In this document: piece by piece, positions 36,087 through 45,579 of the stretch | How positions within the stretch are numbered: the stretch's first letter is position 1 | Layout: every line of letters starts with the position of its first letter | From: an uncultured Rhizobium sp. | Lineage (GTDB): Bacteria; Pseudomonadota; Alphaproteobacteria; Rhizobiales; Rhizobiaceae | Reading direction: 5' to 3' | NCBI GenBank assembly: GCA_945952415.1 | Contig: CAMFIF010000004.1 | Coordinates: 62,001 to 126,000, forward strand | Length of the DNA stretch: 64,000 bases | The notes under the pieces: model-generated | Seen by the model: only the letters and a program-made list of their open reading frames with translations | Database searches by the model: none | Told to the model about the DNA's origin: nothing | Position numbers and translations under genes: made by a program

Positions 36087-37574
36087 TCACTCCGCATCCA
36101 GCAGGCGGTTGTCAAGGTAACGGCGAAGCGTTTCCGCCGTGCCGTGCTGCCTGAGGGTCGCGAGATTGCCGGCAAAAGAACGGCGGAAGGCCGGGTTTTC
36201 GCCGACGGTGCCGAAAATGTCTTTCTCGTCGAGGAAAACCATCGGATTCTCGCGGGAGGCGAGCGCAGCCCGGTTCAGCCTTTCCGCATGGACATCGTTG
36301 AACGCAATCTTCTGCCCGCTGTCGGAATGGCCCTCCAAATAGCGGCACCAGAGCGCCGATACCAGCGAGAGACCGAGGACGGGCAGGCCTTTCGCCAGCC
36401 GGTCGGCGGTCGAGGGCAGGATGAATTTCGGCTGGCGGTTCGAGCCATCCTGCGCGAGCCGCGGGATCGTGTCGCCTATCTTCGGGTTGCTGAAGCGATG
36501 TTCGATGAGCCGGAAGTAATCCTTGAGATCCGTATTCGGCACTGGCGGCACGACCGGAATGATCTCCTCATTCTCCAGCTTACGCAGGAAGCCGGAAATC
36601 AGCGGATGCTCCATGGCCTCGTGGACGAAATGGATGTCGAGAAGCGCTGCCGGATAGGCGATCGCCGCATGCCCGCCATTCAGGATCCGGATCTTCATCA
36701 GCTCATAGGGAGAAACGTCCGGCACGAAGGTGACGCCTGCCTTTTCCAGCGCCGGCCGACCGGAAGGGAAGTTGTCTTCCATCACCCATTGCTTGAATTC
36801 CTCGCAGAAAACCGGCCATTGATCGGTAATGCCGAACTCATTCTTGAGGGAATCGATTTCGCGTGCGCCCGTGGCCGGCGTGATGCGGTCGACCATGGAA
36901 TTGGGGAAGGCGACGTCTGCCTCGATCCAGTCGGCAAGGGCGGGATCGATGAGCCGGGCAAGGCCGGCCACCGCGTTCTTCGTTACCTTGCCATTATGGG
37001 GGATGTTGTCGCAGCTCATCACGGTGAAGGCGGCGATACCCTTTCGGCGGCGCGCCTGAAGACCCGCAACGATGAGGCCGAAAACGGTCTTCGGCGCTTC
37101 CGGTGCGGCGGCATCGGCGGCAATGGCTGGATGGGCGGGGTTGAAGGAGCCCGAGGCATCGATGAAATAGCCGCCCTCCGTAATCGTCAGCGAGACGATG
37201 CGGATCGCCGGATCGGCAAGCGCGGCAATGATGGCATCCGCATCCCCTACGGGCAGCATACCGGTCATCACGCCGGTCACGCGGGCGGCTGTGACGCCCA
37301 CATCCTGTTCCACCACCGTGGTGAGGTAATCCTGCGCCCCGAGCTTTTCCCGCATTAGGGCGTCGGAAGGCATGGTGCCGGCACCCAGAATAGCCCAGTC
37401 ATGGTCCTCGCCCGCATTGAAGAGCTGATCCAGATAGACGGCCTGGTGGGCCCGGTGGAAATTGCCGACCCCGAAATGCAGGATTCCGGCCTTCAGCTGA
37501 TCCCGGCGATAGGCCGGGACGGCCGCACGGGCGGCGATCCGGTCGAGGGTGGCGAGTGCGAGTGTATCGGTCAT
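36087..37574 (-). CDS. mtlK: Mannitol 2-dehydrogenase (long-chain polyol dehydrogenase)
   Basis: 495 residues. Converts D-mannitol (and often D-arabinitol or D-sorbitol) to the ketose with NAD+. Rossmann start 'LHFGVGNFHRAHQAVYLDQL', 'EGGYFIDASGSF', 'SCDNIPHNG', and active-site 'KIRILNGGHAAIAYPAALL' containing the catalytic Lys, Asn and His of the family. 'FPNSMVDRITPA' is another signature. 26 bases downstream of smoS in the polyol operon. Confidence 0.93.
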   Translation of the reverse strand: MTDTLALATLDRIAARAAVPAYRRDQLKAGILHFGVGNFHRAHQAVYLDQLFNAGEDHDWAILGAGTMPSDALMREKLGAQDYLTTVVEQDVGVTAARVTGVMTGMLPVGDADAIIAALADPAIRIVSLTITEGGYFIDASGSFNPAHPAIAADAAAPEAPKTVFGLIVAGLQARRRKGIAAFTVMSCDNIPHNGKVTKNAVAGLARLIDPALADWIEADVAFPNSMVDRITPATGAREIDSLKNEFGITDQWPVFCEEFKQWVMEDNFPSGRPALEKAGVTFVPDVSPYELMKIRILNGGHAAIAYPAALLDIHFVHEAMEHPLISGFLRKLENEEIIPVVPPVPNTDLKDYFRLIEHRFSNPKIGDTIPRLAQDGSNRQPKFILPSTADRLAKGLPVLGLSLVSALWCRYLEGHSDSGQKIAFNDVHAERLNRAALASRENPMVFLDEKDIFGTVGENPAFRRSFAGNLATLRQHGTAETLRRYLDNRLLDAE

Positions 37575-37600
37575 CCGAGGGTCTCCGGCTGCTATCCGCG

Positions 37601-38377
37601 TCAGCTCATCCAGTTGCCGCCGTCGACATTGTATGTCTGGGCAACGATGTAATCGGCTTCCGGCGTGGCGAGGAAAATCGCCATGCCGGTCAGGTCTTCG
37701 GCCCGGCCCATGCGCCCGAAGGGCACGGCTTCGCCGACGAGGCGCTTCTTTTCGCCCAGCGGGCGGTTTTCATAGCGGGCGAAATGGGCATCCACCCCGT
37801 CCCAGTGCTCGCCATCGACCACGCCGGGGGCGATGGCATTGACGTTGATGCCGTGCCGGATGAGATCGAGGCCGGCGGACTGGGTGAGGCTGATGACGGC
37901 GGCCTTGGTGGAGCAGTAGACCGCCACCAGCGCCTCGCCGCGACGGCCGGCCTGGCTCGCCATGTTGATGATCTTGCCGCCCTTGCCCCGGCGGATCATG
38001 GATCTCGCCGCCGCCTGCAGGGTGAAGAGCGTGCCGGCCACGTTGATGGCATAGAGCTTGTCATAGCTTTCCCGCGTGATCTCGACGATCGGCGCCAGAT
38101 CGAAGAGCGCGGCATTGTTGATGAGAATGTCGAGCCCTCCTGTGCGGGCTTCGACCGTTGCGATCGCGCGGTCGATGGATGCCTGGTTCGTCACGTCGAG
38201 TTCGACCGCATAGGCCGCGGGACCGATCGCGGCCGCAGTTTCCTCGGCGCGGGCCATGTTGATGTCGGCAATCGCAACGGTTGCGCCCTCCCGCACATAG
38301 GCTTCGGCGAAGGCGCGGCCGATGCCGCGGGCCGAGCCGGTGACGAGAGCGGATTTTCCCTGAAGGCGGCCGGTCAT
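37601..38377 (-). CDS. smoS: Sorbitol (L-iditol) dehydrogenase SmoS, SDR family
   Basis: 258 residues. Classical SDR: '[23 protein letters not shown]' (TGxxxGIG), '[10 protein letters not shown]' (NNA), catalytic Ser in '[13 protein letters not shown]' and YxxxK in '[11 protein letters not shown]', then '[18 protein letters not shown]' characteristic of SmoS/GatDH-type polyol dehydrogenases. Oxidises D-sorbitol to fructose or galactitol to a ketose. The ATG overlaps the smoK stop (ATGA). Confidence 0.93.
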   Translation of the reverse strand: MTGRLQGKSALVTGSARGIGRAFAEAYVREGATVAIADINMARAEETAAAIGPAAYAVELDVTNQASIDRAIATVEARTGGLDILINNAALFDLAPIVEITRESYDKLYAINVAGTLFTLQAAARSMIRRGKGGKIINMASQAGRRGEALVAVYCSTKAAVISLTQSAGLDLIRHGINVNAIAPGVVDGEHWDGVDAHFARYENRPLGEKKRLVGEAVPFGRMGRAEDLTGMAIFLATPEADYIVAQTYNVDGGNWMS

Positions 38378-39372
38378 TGAGCAAGTCCCTGATCGTTGAA
38401 ACGGTGGATGCGCGACGCTTCGGGCGTCAGGAAGACGGTGTCGCCATGCTTCAGCGGCATTTCACCGCCAGTACGGACGTTCACATGGCCGACGCCCGGA
38501 ACATCCACATGGAGGAAGGTATCGGAACCGAGATGTTCGGAGACGGTCACCGTACCCTTCCAGGCGCCTTCGGTGGTGGAAAGCCCGATATGTTCGGGGC
38601 GGATGCCGATGGTGGCGGCCCCTTGGGTCTTCGCCGTTTCGCCGCCGATCAGGTTCATGCGCGGCGAGCCGATGAAGCCGGCGACGAACAGATTGGCGGG
38701 GCTGCGGTAGAGTTCGAGCGGCGAGCCCACCTGCTCCACCCGGCCCTTGTTCAGCACCACGATCTTGTCCGCCATGGTCATGGCTTCCACCTGGTCATGG
38801 GTGACGTAGATCATGGTGGTCTTCAGCTGCTGGTGCAGTTCGGAGATTTCGAGCCGCATGTTCACGCGCAGTGCCGCATCGAGGTTCGATAGCGGCTCGT
38901 CGAAGAGGAAGGCCGAGGGCTGGCGCACGATCGCGCGGCCGATTGCCACGCGCTGACGCTGGCCGCCCGAGAGCTGGCGCGGCTTGCGGTCGAGGTAATC
39001 GGTCAGGTTCAGCACCCGGGCGGCATCGGCCACCTTGCGGTCGATCTCCGCGCGGTCGACACCTGCCATCTTCAGCGGGAAGGCGATGTTGGAGCGCACG
39101 CTCATGTGGGGATAGAGCGCATAGGACTGGAAGACCATGGCAAGCCCGCGCTTTGCGGGCGGAAGGCTCGTCGCGTCCACGCCGTTGATGTCGATCCGCC
39201 CGCCGCTCACATCTTCAAGGCCTGCAATCAGGCGGAGCAGGGTGGACTTGCCGCAGCCGGACGGACCGACGAAGACGACGAATTCGCCCTTCTCGATCTC
39301 GAGATCCAGCGAGGGGATCACGGCGGCTTCGCCGAAGACCTTGGAAACGTTCTTGAGGGAAATGCTGCCCAT
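38374..39372 (-). CDS. smoK: Polyol ABC transporter ATP-binding protein SmoK (MalK/UgpC type)
   Basis: 332 residues. Walker A 'GPSGCGKST', Q-loop '[11 protein letters not shown]', signature '[15 protein letters not shown]', Walker B '[12 protein letters not shown]' and switch His in '[10 protein letters not shown]', followed by a C-terminal TOBE regulatory domain ([12 protein letters not shown]...). Energises the SmoF/SmoG permease pair. An AAGGAA site precedes ATG 39372; the large open frame continuing upstream on the same strand is antisense-like noise through the permease genes and was cut here. Confidence 0.95.
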   Translation of the reverse strand: MGSISLKNVSKVFGEAAVIPSLDLEIEKGEFVVFVGPSGCGKSTLLRLIAGLEDVSGGRIDINGVDATSLPPAKRGLAMVFQSYALYPHMSVRSNIAFPLKMAGVDRAEIDRKVADAARVLNLTDYLDRKPRQLSGGQRQRVAIGRAIVRQPSAFLFDEPLSNLDAALRVNMRLEISELHQQLKTTMIYVTHDQVEAMTMADKIVVLNKGRVEQVGSPLELYRSPANLFVAGFIGSPRMNLIGGETAKTQGAATIGIRPEHIGLSTTEGAWKGTVTVSEHLGSDTFLHVDVPGVGHVNVRTGGEMPLKHGDTVFLTPEASRIHRFNDQGLAQ

Positions 39373-39383
39373 GTTCTTGTTCC

Positions 39384-40214
39384 TTATTTGACGGCGCCGA
39401 AGGTGAGACCGCGCACCAGCTGCTTCTGGCTGAACCAACCGAGGATCAGGACCGGCGCGATGGCCATGGTCGAGGCGGCGGAAAGCTTGGCGTAGAACAG
39501 GCCTTCGGGACTTGAATAGGAGGCGATGAAGGTGGTGAGCGGAGCGGCCTTGGAGGCCGTCAGATTGAGCGTCCAGAAGGCTTCGTTCCAGGACAGGATG
39601 ATGTTGAGCAGCACCGTCGAGGCGATGCCGGGCACCGCCATGGGCGCGAGGACATAGACGATTTCCTTGGCCAGCGAGGCGCCGTCCATGCGGGCCGCTT
39701 CCAGGATCTCGCCCGGGATCTCGCGGAAATAGGTGTAGAGCATCCAGACGATGATGGGCAGGTTGATGAGCATCAGCACCACGACCAGGCCCGCGCGGCT
39801 GTCGAGGAAGCCCGTATCGCGAAAGATCAGGTAAACAGGGATCAGGGCACCAACGGGCGGCATCATCTTGGTCGAGAGCATCCACATGAGCACGTCTTTG
39901 GTGCGCTTCGTCGGCGAGAAGGCCATGGCCCAGGCGGCGGGAATGGCAATCAAGAGGCCGAGAAGGGTGGAGCCCAGCGAGATCACCACCGAATTGAAGA
40001 AGTGCTTGAAGTAATCCGAGCGGCTCTGCACTTCGGCATAGTTTTCCGTGGTCCAGTCGAAGAAGAGGAAGGAGGGCGGGGAGGCCACCGCCTCTGATTC
40101 CGTCTTGAAGCTCGTCAGTACCGTCCAGAGGATGGGAAAGAAGATGAGGATCGCGATTGTCCAGGCAAGCGCCGTGAAGACCAGCTTCCTCTCTGTCGAA
40201 ACCTTGCGCGCCAT
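39384..40214 (-). CDS. smoG: Polyol ABC transporter permease SmoG
   Basis: 276 residues, six membrane helices, binding-protein-dependent transport inner-membrane component. The EAA loop is seen in '[33 protein letters not shown]', where it docks to SmoK. N terminus '[23 protein letters not shown]' matches the MalG-type second permease. Three bases separate it from smoF. Confidence 0.93.
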   Translation of the reverse strand: MARKVSTERKLVFTALAWTIAILIFFPILWTVLTSFKTESEAVASPPSFLFFDWTTENYAEVQSRSDYFKHFFNSVVISLGSTLLGLLIAIPAAWAMAFSPTKRTKDVLMWMLSTKMMPPVGALIPVYLIFRDTGFLDSRAGLVVVLMLINLPIIVWMLYTYFREIPGEILEAARMDGASLAKEIVYVLAPMAVPGIASTVLLNIILSWNEAFWTLNLTASKAAPLTTFIASYSSPEGLFYAKLSAASTMAIAPVLILGWFSQKQLVRGLTFGAVK

Positions 40215-40217
40215 GTC

Positions 40218-41090
40218 TCAAGCCTCCAGATTCTTGCCGATCATCCGCATCAGGAAGAAGGCAACGATGTTCGCGAGCACCACCGCGACGATGCCGCCGG
40301 CCGAAGCGCCGCCGATATCGAATTGCAGCAGGGCCTGCGCATAGACGAGATAGGTGATGTTGGTGGTCTGGATGCCCGGTCCGCCATTGGTGGTGACGAG
40401 GATTTCCGCAAAGACCGAAAGAAGGAAGATGGTCTGGATTAGGATCACCACGGTGATCGCCCGGGCCATGTGCGGCAGCACGATATAGACGAAGCGCGAG
40501 AAAAAGCCGGCGCCATCCATTTCGGCCGCTTCCTTTTGCTCCTCGTCGAGGGACTGCAGGGCGGTGAGCAGGATGAGCGTCGAAAAGGGCAGCCACTGCC
40601 AGGCCACGATGATGATTACTGACAGCAGCGGCACTTCCGCAAGCCAGTCAATGGGGGCCAGGCCGAGGAATTTTGCCAGCGAGGCCAGAAGACCGTTCAC
40701 CGGGTTCATGAACATGTTCTTCCAGACGAGGGCGGATACGGTCGGCATGACGAAGAAGGGAGCAATCACCAGGATGCGCACGAACCCCTGGCCGAACATG
40801 GGCTGGTCTAGGAGCAGTGCCAGCAGAATGCCGCCGATGACGGTGATCAGCAGAACGCCGCCGGTGAGGATCAGCGTATTGGCAAGCGCGGTGAAAAAGG
40901 CGGGATCGCTGAGGAAGAACCGATAGTTGGTGATGCCGGCAAATTCCTCCATGCCCGGCATGAGCAGATTATAGCGGAGGAAGGAAAAATAGACCGTCAT
41001 GACCAGCGGCACGATCATCCAGCCGAACAGGAGCAGGACGGAGGGTGCCATCATCAGACGGGCATGGGAGCGGGTGTGGAGGGTCGCCAT
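40218..41090 (-). CDS. smoF: Polyol ABC transporter permease SmoF
   Basis: 290 residues, six membrane helices (MalF-type). The EAA loop is '[31 protein letters not shown]'. The ATG at 41090 is chosen: AGGGG lies 11 bases upstream, while an ATG at 41099 leaves only one base after that site. It follows the smoE gene after 219 bases that contain two strong hairpins. Confidence 0.93.
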   Translation of the reverse strand: MATLHTRSHARLMMAPSVLLLFGWMIVPLVMTVYFSFLRYNLLMPGMEEFAGITNYRFFLSDPAFFTALANTLILTGGVLLITVIGGILLALLLDQPMFGQGFVRILVIAPFFVMPTVSALVWKNMFMNPVNGLLASLAKFLGLAPIDWLAEVPLLSVIIIVAWQWLPFSTLILLTALQSLDEEQKEAAEMDGAGFFSRFVYIVLPHMARAITVVILIQTIFLLSVFAEILVTTNGGPGIQTTNITYLVYAQALLQFDIGGASAGGIVAVVLANIVAFFLMRMIGKNLEA

Positions 41091-41230
41091 CGGAATCATT
41101 CCCCTGAATGAAAGATCTGCCTCTTCGAGGGCAGGGCCGGATTTCCCTTCTTGCAGCATCGGCCCTTGGCCGAAAAGCCTTCGCAAACCGGTGCCGGCGA
41201 GCGGCGTCATGGGTCTTGCCGGAAAATCCG

Positions 41231-41258
41231 GGCCGCCGGCGGTGGTGGGCCGGCGGCC
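41231..41258. repeat. Intergenic hairpin 1 between smoE and smoF
   Basis: GGCCGCCGGC and GCCGGCGGCC, perfect 10-bp stem with 8-base loop. No T-run follows. Confidence 0.65.
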
Positions 41259-41259
41259 C

Positions 41260-41292
41260 GGCCGGGCAGGATGTAGGGCGTCCTGCCCGGCC
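41260..41292. repeat. Intergenic hairpin 2 between smoE and smoF
   Basis: GGCCGGGCAGGA and TCCTGCCCGGCC, perfect 12-bp stem with 9-base loop, beginning 18 bases after the smoE stop codon. With hairpin 1 it probably protects the upstream binding-protein mRNA from 3' decay and reduces read-through into smoF, giving excess binding protein over permease as in malE-malF. Confidence 0.7.
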
Positions 41293-41309
41293 TTGGGAGC
41301 TTTTGCCGA

Positions 41310-42620
41310 TTACTTGATGTAGCCGGCCTTGTTCATTTCGCGGACCGTCAGCTGCTGGGCACTGGCAAGTGCCTGGTCGACGGTAACCTGACCGGCGAGC
41401 GCTGCCGAGAACTGCTGGCCGACCGCGGTGCCGATGCCCTGGAATTCAGGGATCGCCACGAACTGAACGCCCACATAGGGAACAGGCTTGACGGTCGGCT
41501 TGGTCGGATCCGCGGAGTTGATCGAGTCAAGCGTCATCTTCGCGAAGGGAGCAGCCTTCTGGTATTCCGGGTTGTTGTAGAGCGAGGTGCGCGTGCCCGG
41601 AGGAACGTTGGCCCAGCCTTCCTTGGAAGCGACGAGTTCGGTATAGGCCTTGCTCGTTGCCCAGGCGACGAACTTCTCGGCGGCTTCCGCCTTCTGGGTG
41701 CCTGCCGGGATGGCGAGATTCCAGGCCCAGAGCCAGTTGCCGCGCTTGCCAAGCCCGGTATCCGGGGCGAGCGCGAAGCCGACCTTGTCGGCAACCTTGG
41801 ATTCCTTCGGGTTGGTCACGAAGGAAGCGGCGACCGTCGCGTCGATCCACATGCCGCACTTGCCAGACTGGAAGAGCGCCAGGTTTTCGTTGAAGCCGTT
41901 GGAGGAGGCACCGGGAGGGCCGGCTTCGTTCATCAGCTTCACGTAGAAGTCCAGCGTGTTCTTCCATTCGGGCTGGTCGAACTGCGGGTTCCATTTTTCA
42001 TCGAACCAGCGGGCCCCGAAGGAGTTGGACGTGGCCGTCAGGAAGGCCATGTTTTCGCCCCAGCCGGCCTTGCCGCGCAGGCAGATGCCGTAGACTTCAT
42101 TGCTTTTGTCGGTGACCTTCTTGGCGGCATCGGCAACGAAGTCCCAGGTCGGGGCGTCGGGCATGGTGATCCCGGCCTTCTCGAACAGGTCCTTGCGATA
42201 CATGATCATCGAGCTTTCGCCATAGAAGGGCGCCGCATAGAGCTTGCCATTCATGGAAATGCCAGAGCGGATCGCCGGCAGCAGGTCGTCGACGTCGTAA
42301 TCGGCGCCGAGATTGTCGAGCGGCAGGAGCCAGCCCTGCTTTGCCCAGATCGGAACTTCATAGGTGCCGATGGTCATGATGTCGAACTGGCCGCCCTTGG
42401 TGGCGATGTCGGTCGTCACCTTCTGGCGCAGGACGTTCTCTTCAAGCGTAACCCATTCCAGCTGAATATCCGGATTCTTCTTGGTGAAGTCATCCGTCAG
42501 CTTCTGCATGCGGATCATGTCCCCGTTGTTCACGGTGGCGATCGTCAGGGTTTCCGCATGTGCAACGGCGGAAACGGCCAGCGCCGCAACAGCGCCAAGC
42601 AGCATGGTCTTCAATTTCAT
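41310..42620 (-). CDS. smoE: Polyol ABC transporter substrate-binding protein SmoE
   Basis: 436 residues. Sec signal peptide MKLKTMLLGAVAALAVSAVAHA with cleavage after AHA, then a family-1 extracellular binding protein: 'NPDIQLEWVTLEENVLRQKVTTDIATKGGQFDIMTIG', 'KLYAAPFYGESSMIMYRKDLFEKAGI', 'WLWAWNLAIPAGTQKAEAAEKFVAW'. Binds sorbitol/mannitol in the periplasm. GGAGG precedes the ATG at about 8 bases. First structural gene after the divergent-free, same-strand regulator smoC; strong 3' hairpins follow. Confidence 0.93.
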   Translation of the reverse strand: MKLKTMLLGAVAALAVSAVAHAETLTIATVNNGDMIRMQKLTDDFTKKNPDIQLEWVTLEENVLRQKVTTDIATKGGQFDIMTIGTYEVPIWAKQGWLLPLDNLGADYDVDDLLPAIRSGISMNGKLYAAPFYGESSMIMYRKDLFEKAGITMPDAPTWDFVADAAKKVTDKSNEVYGICLRGKAGWGENMAFLTATSNSFGARWFDEKWNPQFDQPEWKNTLDFYVKLMNEAGPPGASSNGFNENLALFQSGKCGMWIDATVAASFVTNPKESKVADKVGFALAPDTGLGKRGNWLWAWNLAIPAGTQKAEAAEKFVAWATSKAYTELVASKEGWANVPPGTRTSLYNNPEYQKAAPFAKMTLDSINSADPTKPTVKPVPYVGVQFVAIPEFQGIGTAVGQQFSAALAGQVTVDQALASAQQLTVREMNKAGYIK

Positions 42621-42760
42621 GGTCTTCCTCCCAGAAGAGTAAAATGAGCATTCGCTTCGCTCAAGGGCAAATACTCATTAAATCATGCTGGAAGTCAACG
42701 CATGAATTATGCTGCGCTGCCGAAATGCTCGCTTATCGCATTGAATTTAAAAAGATAAAT

Positions 42761-42783
42761 TTTTGCTCATTCCTTGAGCAAAA
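42761..42783. promoter_or_regulatory. Inverted repeat TTTTGCTCA / TGAGCAAAA at smoC end and smoE upstream region
   Basis: Perfect 9-bp arms with a 5-base spacer, overlapping the last codons and stop of smoC. TGAGC/GCTCA elements also occur at 42645-42663 (TGAGC-N9-GCTCA) close to the smoE start. Repetition of TGAGC in the 146-base control region suggests SmoC operator sites; the repeat at the smoC end could also act as a weak terminator. Confidence 0.45.
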
Positions 42784-43720
42784 ACTCGGCGGTTGCCTCA
42801 TCCGTGATCAGGCTGTTGATCAGGCGGCCCCGCACGGCACCGCGGATGGCCGCGTGCTTGCGGCTTCCCTTGGCAACGCCCACCACCGGCGCCTGATCCC
42901 GCGAGGGCAGCGGCACCGAGGCGACCCGCTGGTTGACCGGGTCCCTGAGGAGCTGGCCCTGCTCGTCGAAGATCCAGCCGCAAATCTCGCCGCTTGCCCC
43001 CTGCTTGACGAGGGCGGTCATCTCTTCGGGGTCGAGGAAGCCGTCGACACAAAGCGGGGCGGCCGTTCCAAGCTCACCGATACCGACGAAGGTCACGTCG
43101 GCGTCCGCTGCCAGGTCCAGGGCGGAGCGCATCAGCGCCTGCTGGTGGAGAAGCGCCCGTTCCTCGGCAGAGGAAACCAGGACCGGCAGCGGCATCGGAT
43201 AGTGGCGCGCCTTGATGGCATCGGCCATGCTGAAGATGACATTGTAATAGGCGGCCGAGCCGTCGGGGCCGATATTGCCGGTGAGAGAGACGATCCGGTG
43301 CTGCGGGCATTCGATCGAGGGAAGCTGGTCGACGGCCGCCTTCAGCGTCCGGCCCGTGCCAATGGCGAGGATGACCGGGTCGCTGCGGCGGAGCCAGCGC
43401 TCGATATCGGCGGCGCAGGCCTCCGATATGCCGACGGTGGTGGAGGAGGATTGCGGGTCGGTCGGCACCACCTCTACCTGGAGAAGGCCGTATTTCTCAC
43501 GGACCTGCCGGGCAAGTTCAAGACAGGCCGCAATCGGGTGGTCGAGCCGCACCTTGATGAGCTTCTCGGCCACGGCAAGCGAAACCAGCCTCTGGGCGGA
43601 TTGCCGCGAAATGCCCATGGCCGCGGCGATCTCGTCCTGGGTGCGACCGGCGACATAATACAGCCAGCCGGCACGGGCCGCATCATCCAGCCGTCCCAAA
43701 CTCTCCGATCGTCTCGCCAT
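42767..43720 (-). CDS. smoC: SorC/DeoR-family sugar-binding transcriptional regulator of polyol operon
   Basis: 317 residues. N-terminal helix-turn-helix 'WLYYVAGRTQDEIAAAMGISRQSAQRLVSLAVAEKLI' and a C-terminal sugar-phosphate-binding SorC domain ('VILAIGTGRTLKAAVDQL', 'TGNIGPDGSAAYYNVIFSMAD', 'ADVTFVGIGELGTAAPL', 'GAVGEICGWIFDEQG'-type segment, here GASGEICGWIFD). Such regulators sense phosphorylated or free polyols. It is the first gene of the smo set, on the same strand and 146 bases before smoE, as in other rhizobial smo loci. Its gene name is inferred from synteny. Confidence 0.88.
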   Translation of the reverse strand: MARRSESLGRLDDAARAGWLYYVAGRTQDEIAAAMGISRQSAQRLVSLAVAEKLIKVRLDHPIAACLELARQVREKYGLLQVEVVPTDPQSSSTTVGISEACAADIERWLRRSDPVILAIGTGRTLKAAVDQLPSIECPQHRIVSLTGNIGPDGSAAYYNVIFSMADAIKARHYPMPLPVLVSSAEERALLHQQALMRSALDLAADADVTFVGIGELGTAAPLCVDGFLDPEEMTALVKQGASGEICGWIFDEQGQLLRDPVNQRVASVPLPSRDQAPVVGVAKGSRKHAAIRGAVRGRLINSLITDEATAEFLLKE

Positions 43721-43938
43721 CCTTCATGCCCCCGGGGTCCTTTTATGCTGCTTCTGTGCTGCCAAGTTTCCGGACCGCTGTCAAATGCGGGAGATGCTTA
43801 AAGGTTTCAGCGGGGCGCTATTGCATTGAAAGCGGGTCTTTCCCTGCCGGCCTGCCGCCCTCGCCGCGCCTGTCTTCGGGTCGCAAGCCACGCGCAAGCT
43901 TGGCAATCGATAAACATTCCTAAATTAGGAGATTAGAA

Positions 43939-44112
43939 ATGTTTGAAGAATGCTTCTCGATGATCGAGTTGAATGCGCTCCTGGACATGCGATCCTTCCA
44001 GCCGGAGACGGTCGATGACGACGAACTTTTCCATCATCTCAGCAAGGTGGTGCTCTCCGCTCTCGAAGCTGCTCTTTTCGAAGCCGAACAGCCGCCGCGC
44101 CGGCTGAACTGA
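43939..44112 (+). CDS. Small acidic protein, unknown function
   Basis: 57 residues, acidic and mostly helical by appearance: starts MFEECFSMIELNALLDM, then FQPETVDDDELFHHL and SALEAALFEAEQ. AGGAG lies 7 bases before the ATG, and codon third positions are G/C-rich, both supporting coding. It lies in the 400-base space between smoC and slyX and is convergent with slyX. No family recognised. Confidence 0.5.
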   Translation: MFEECFSMIELNALLDMRSFQPETVDDDELFHHLSKVVLSALEAALFEAEQPPRRLN

Positions 44113-44133
44113 TCGCGCAGACACCCTTGCCTC

Positions 44134-44361
44134 TCAATAATGGGGCGGCCGGGTGATGGCTGGTGCTTCGAGCGCCTGTTCCTCAAGGCTGAGGAAGCGT
44201 TCGGTCAGCCGGTCGAGCTTGGTGCGCAGCTGTTCGACGAGCTTCCACTGGCCGGCAACTTCGCCGGACAGGTCCTCGATGATACGCGCCTGATAGGCGA
44301 CGGTTTCTTCAAGACGCAGGATACGGTCTTCGAGCGAGGGGGAGACTTCGGTCTTCGTCAC
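44134..44361 (-). CDS. slyX: SlyX homolog
   Basis: 75 residues, one long coiled coil: 'EDRILRLEETVAYQARIIEDLSGEV', 'WKLVEQLRTKLDRLTERFLSLEEQ', ending PPHY, the SlyX C-terminal mark. Function unknown (SlyX is co-conserved with SlyD in enterics). GTG 44361 is used since GGAGAA lies 6 bases upstream; an ATG at 44382 in frame has no site. Single gene, divergent from the DMT permease. Confidence 0.85.
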   Translation of the reverse strand: MTKTEVSPSLEDRILRLEETVAYQARIIEDLSGEVAGQWKLVEQLRTKLDRLTERFLSLEEQALEAPAITRPPHY

Positions 44362-44486
44362 GGTCGTTCTCCGGAAGGGCAAAAGGCGGATGACGCTTTA
44401 GGCGCGCCTTTGTCGCTCACCGCTCTGGCACGAAAGAAGGGAATCTGCAACAAGCCAGCCTGACAGCAGTTCCGGGATCGGCAACC

Positions 44487-45401
44487 ATGGCCAGGCAGGG
44501 CGATATCGTCAGACGGGTTCTCAGCGGCGGAGCGCGCAATGGCGTGGCTTTGATGCTGCTGGGCATGCTCATGTTTGCGCTCAACGATGCCATGGGCAAG
44601 ATGCTGGTCTCCACCTATGCGATCGGTGAAGTATTGCTGATCCGCAGCCTTGCGGCGCTCCTGGTGCTGGCGCCCTTCCTCTACCGACAGGGCTTTGGAA
44701 CTCTGGTTGCGGTGGAGCGGCCATGGCTGCAGGTGGTGCGGGTTTGTCTCTCCACCATGGAGATCTTCTGCTTCTATTTCGCGGTCTCGCAATTTCCGCT
44801 TGCCGATGTCATGACCTTCTGGCTCGCCTGTCCGATCTATGTGGCGGCGATAGCGCCCCTCATCCTCAAGGAGCATGTCGGGTGGCGGCGCTGGAGCGCC
44901 ATTCTTGTCGGCTTCGTCGGCGTCGTCATCGCGCTGCAGCCCTCCAGCCGGGAATTCGGCGCAGCCACCATCGTTTCCATCATCGGACCACTCGTCTTTG
45001 CCGCCTTCATCGTGCTCGGCCGAAGTCTGAGGGCAACGCCGGACACGACGCTGGTCTTCTGGCAGATCATCGGCGCGCTGCTTGCCGGGCTGATGCTGAC
45101 ACCTTTCTCCTTCGTGATGCCGGACGGGCGGGACATGGCGCTTCTTGCGCTCCTCGGCGTGGTCGCCATGGGCGCCCATGTGCTCGTCAACCGTTCGCTC
45201 AAGCTCTCGGATGCCTCGACGCTCGCACCCCTCCAGTATACGCTGCTGCTGTGGGCGATCATTTTCGGCTATGTCTTTTTCGGCGATGTCCCGGGTGCGC
45301 CCGTTTATGTGGGGGCGGCGCTGATCATCGCTGCAGGCGTCTATATCGTGATCCGCGAGCGACAGCTGAAACTGCAGCGGGCCGCCATCACCGAGACCTG
45401 A
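44487..45401 (+). CDS. DMT-family (EamA) permease
   Basis: 304 residues, ten membrane helices in two EamA repeats: first 'GVALMLLGMLMFALNDAMGKMLVS...', second starting 'IIGPLVFAAFIVLGRSLRATPDTT'. Contrast with the half-gene at 4592-4942. Families of this type (RhaT/YdcZ-like) export metabolites or amino acids; no substrate can be assigned. Stands alone, followed by a 178-base control region for small genes. Confidence 0.85.
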   Translation: MARQGDIVRRVLSGGARNGVALMLLGMLMFALNDAMGKMLVSTYAIGEVLLIRSLAALLVLAPFLYRQGFGTLVAVERPWLQVVRVCLSTMEIFCFYFAVSQFPLADVMTFWLACPIYVAAIAPLILKEHVGWRRWSAILVGFVGVVIALQPSSREFGAATIVSIIGPLVFAAFIVLGRSLRATPDTTLVFWQIIGALLAGLMLTPFSFVMPDGRDMALLALLGVVAMGAHVLVNRSLKLSDASTLAPLQYTLLLWAIIFGYVFFGDVPGAPVYVGAALIIAAGVYIVIRERQLKLQRAAITET

Positions 45402-45506
45402 GCCGGGCCGCCTTTTCGCGCTAGGTTACCAAAAAGAAAATTCCCAACGCTTCCAAGCACATCCCGTCAATCTTTCGTTAAATCCCTATCTGATTGGTAG
45501 AGATAG

Positions 45507-45541
45507 TTGACACGGGCCGCAATTGTGTCATGATTGTGACA
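45507..45541 (+). promoter_or_regulatory. Promoter with overlapping inverted repeat before small gene
   Basis: TTGACA (45507-45512), 16-base spacer, CATGAT (45529-45534). An inverted repeat TGTCA-N6-TGACA (45526-45541) covers the -10, a typical repressor position. The downstream ATG is at 45580. Confidence 0.5.
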
Positions 45542-45579
45542 TGAGCGGCTTCGGCCGCCCGGCACCACGGGAGGTGACG

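Noticed and set aside
35469-37358. Long plus-strand open frame across the HAD and mannitol dehydrogenase genes
   Set aside because: Mirror of conserved genes on the other strand; no ribosome site and no domain.
39373-40596. In-frame upstream extension of the smoK ATPase by some 400 codons
   Set aside because: It runs through the smoG and smoF coding regions in another frame. The ATPase start at 39372 has a ribosome site and a standard N terminus.
43726-43923. 65-codon plus-strand frame upstream of the 57-residue gene
   Set aside because: No ribosome site and a composition unlike a folded protein; it overlaps the probable smoC promoter region.
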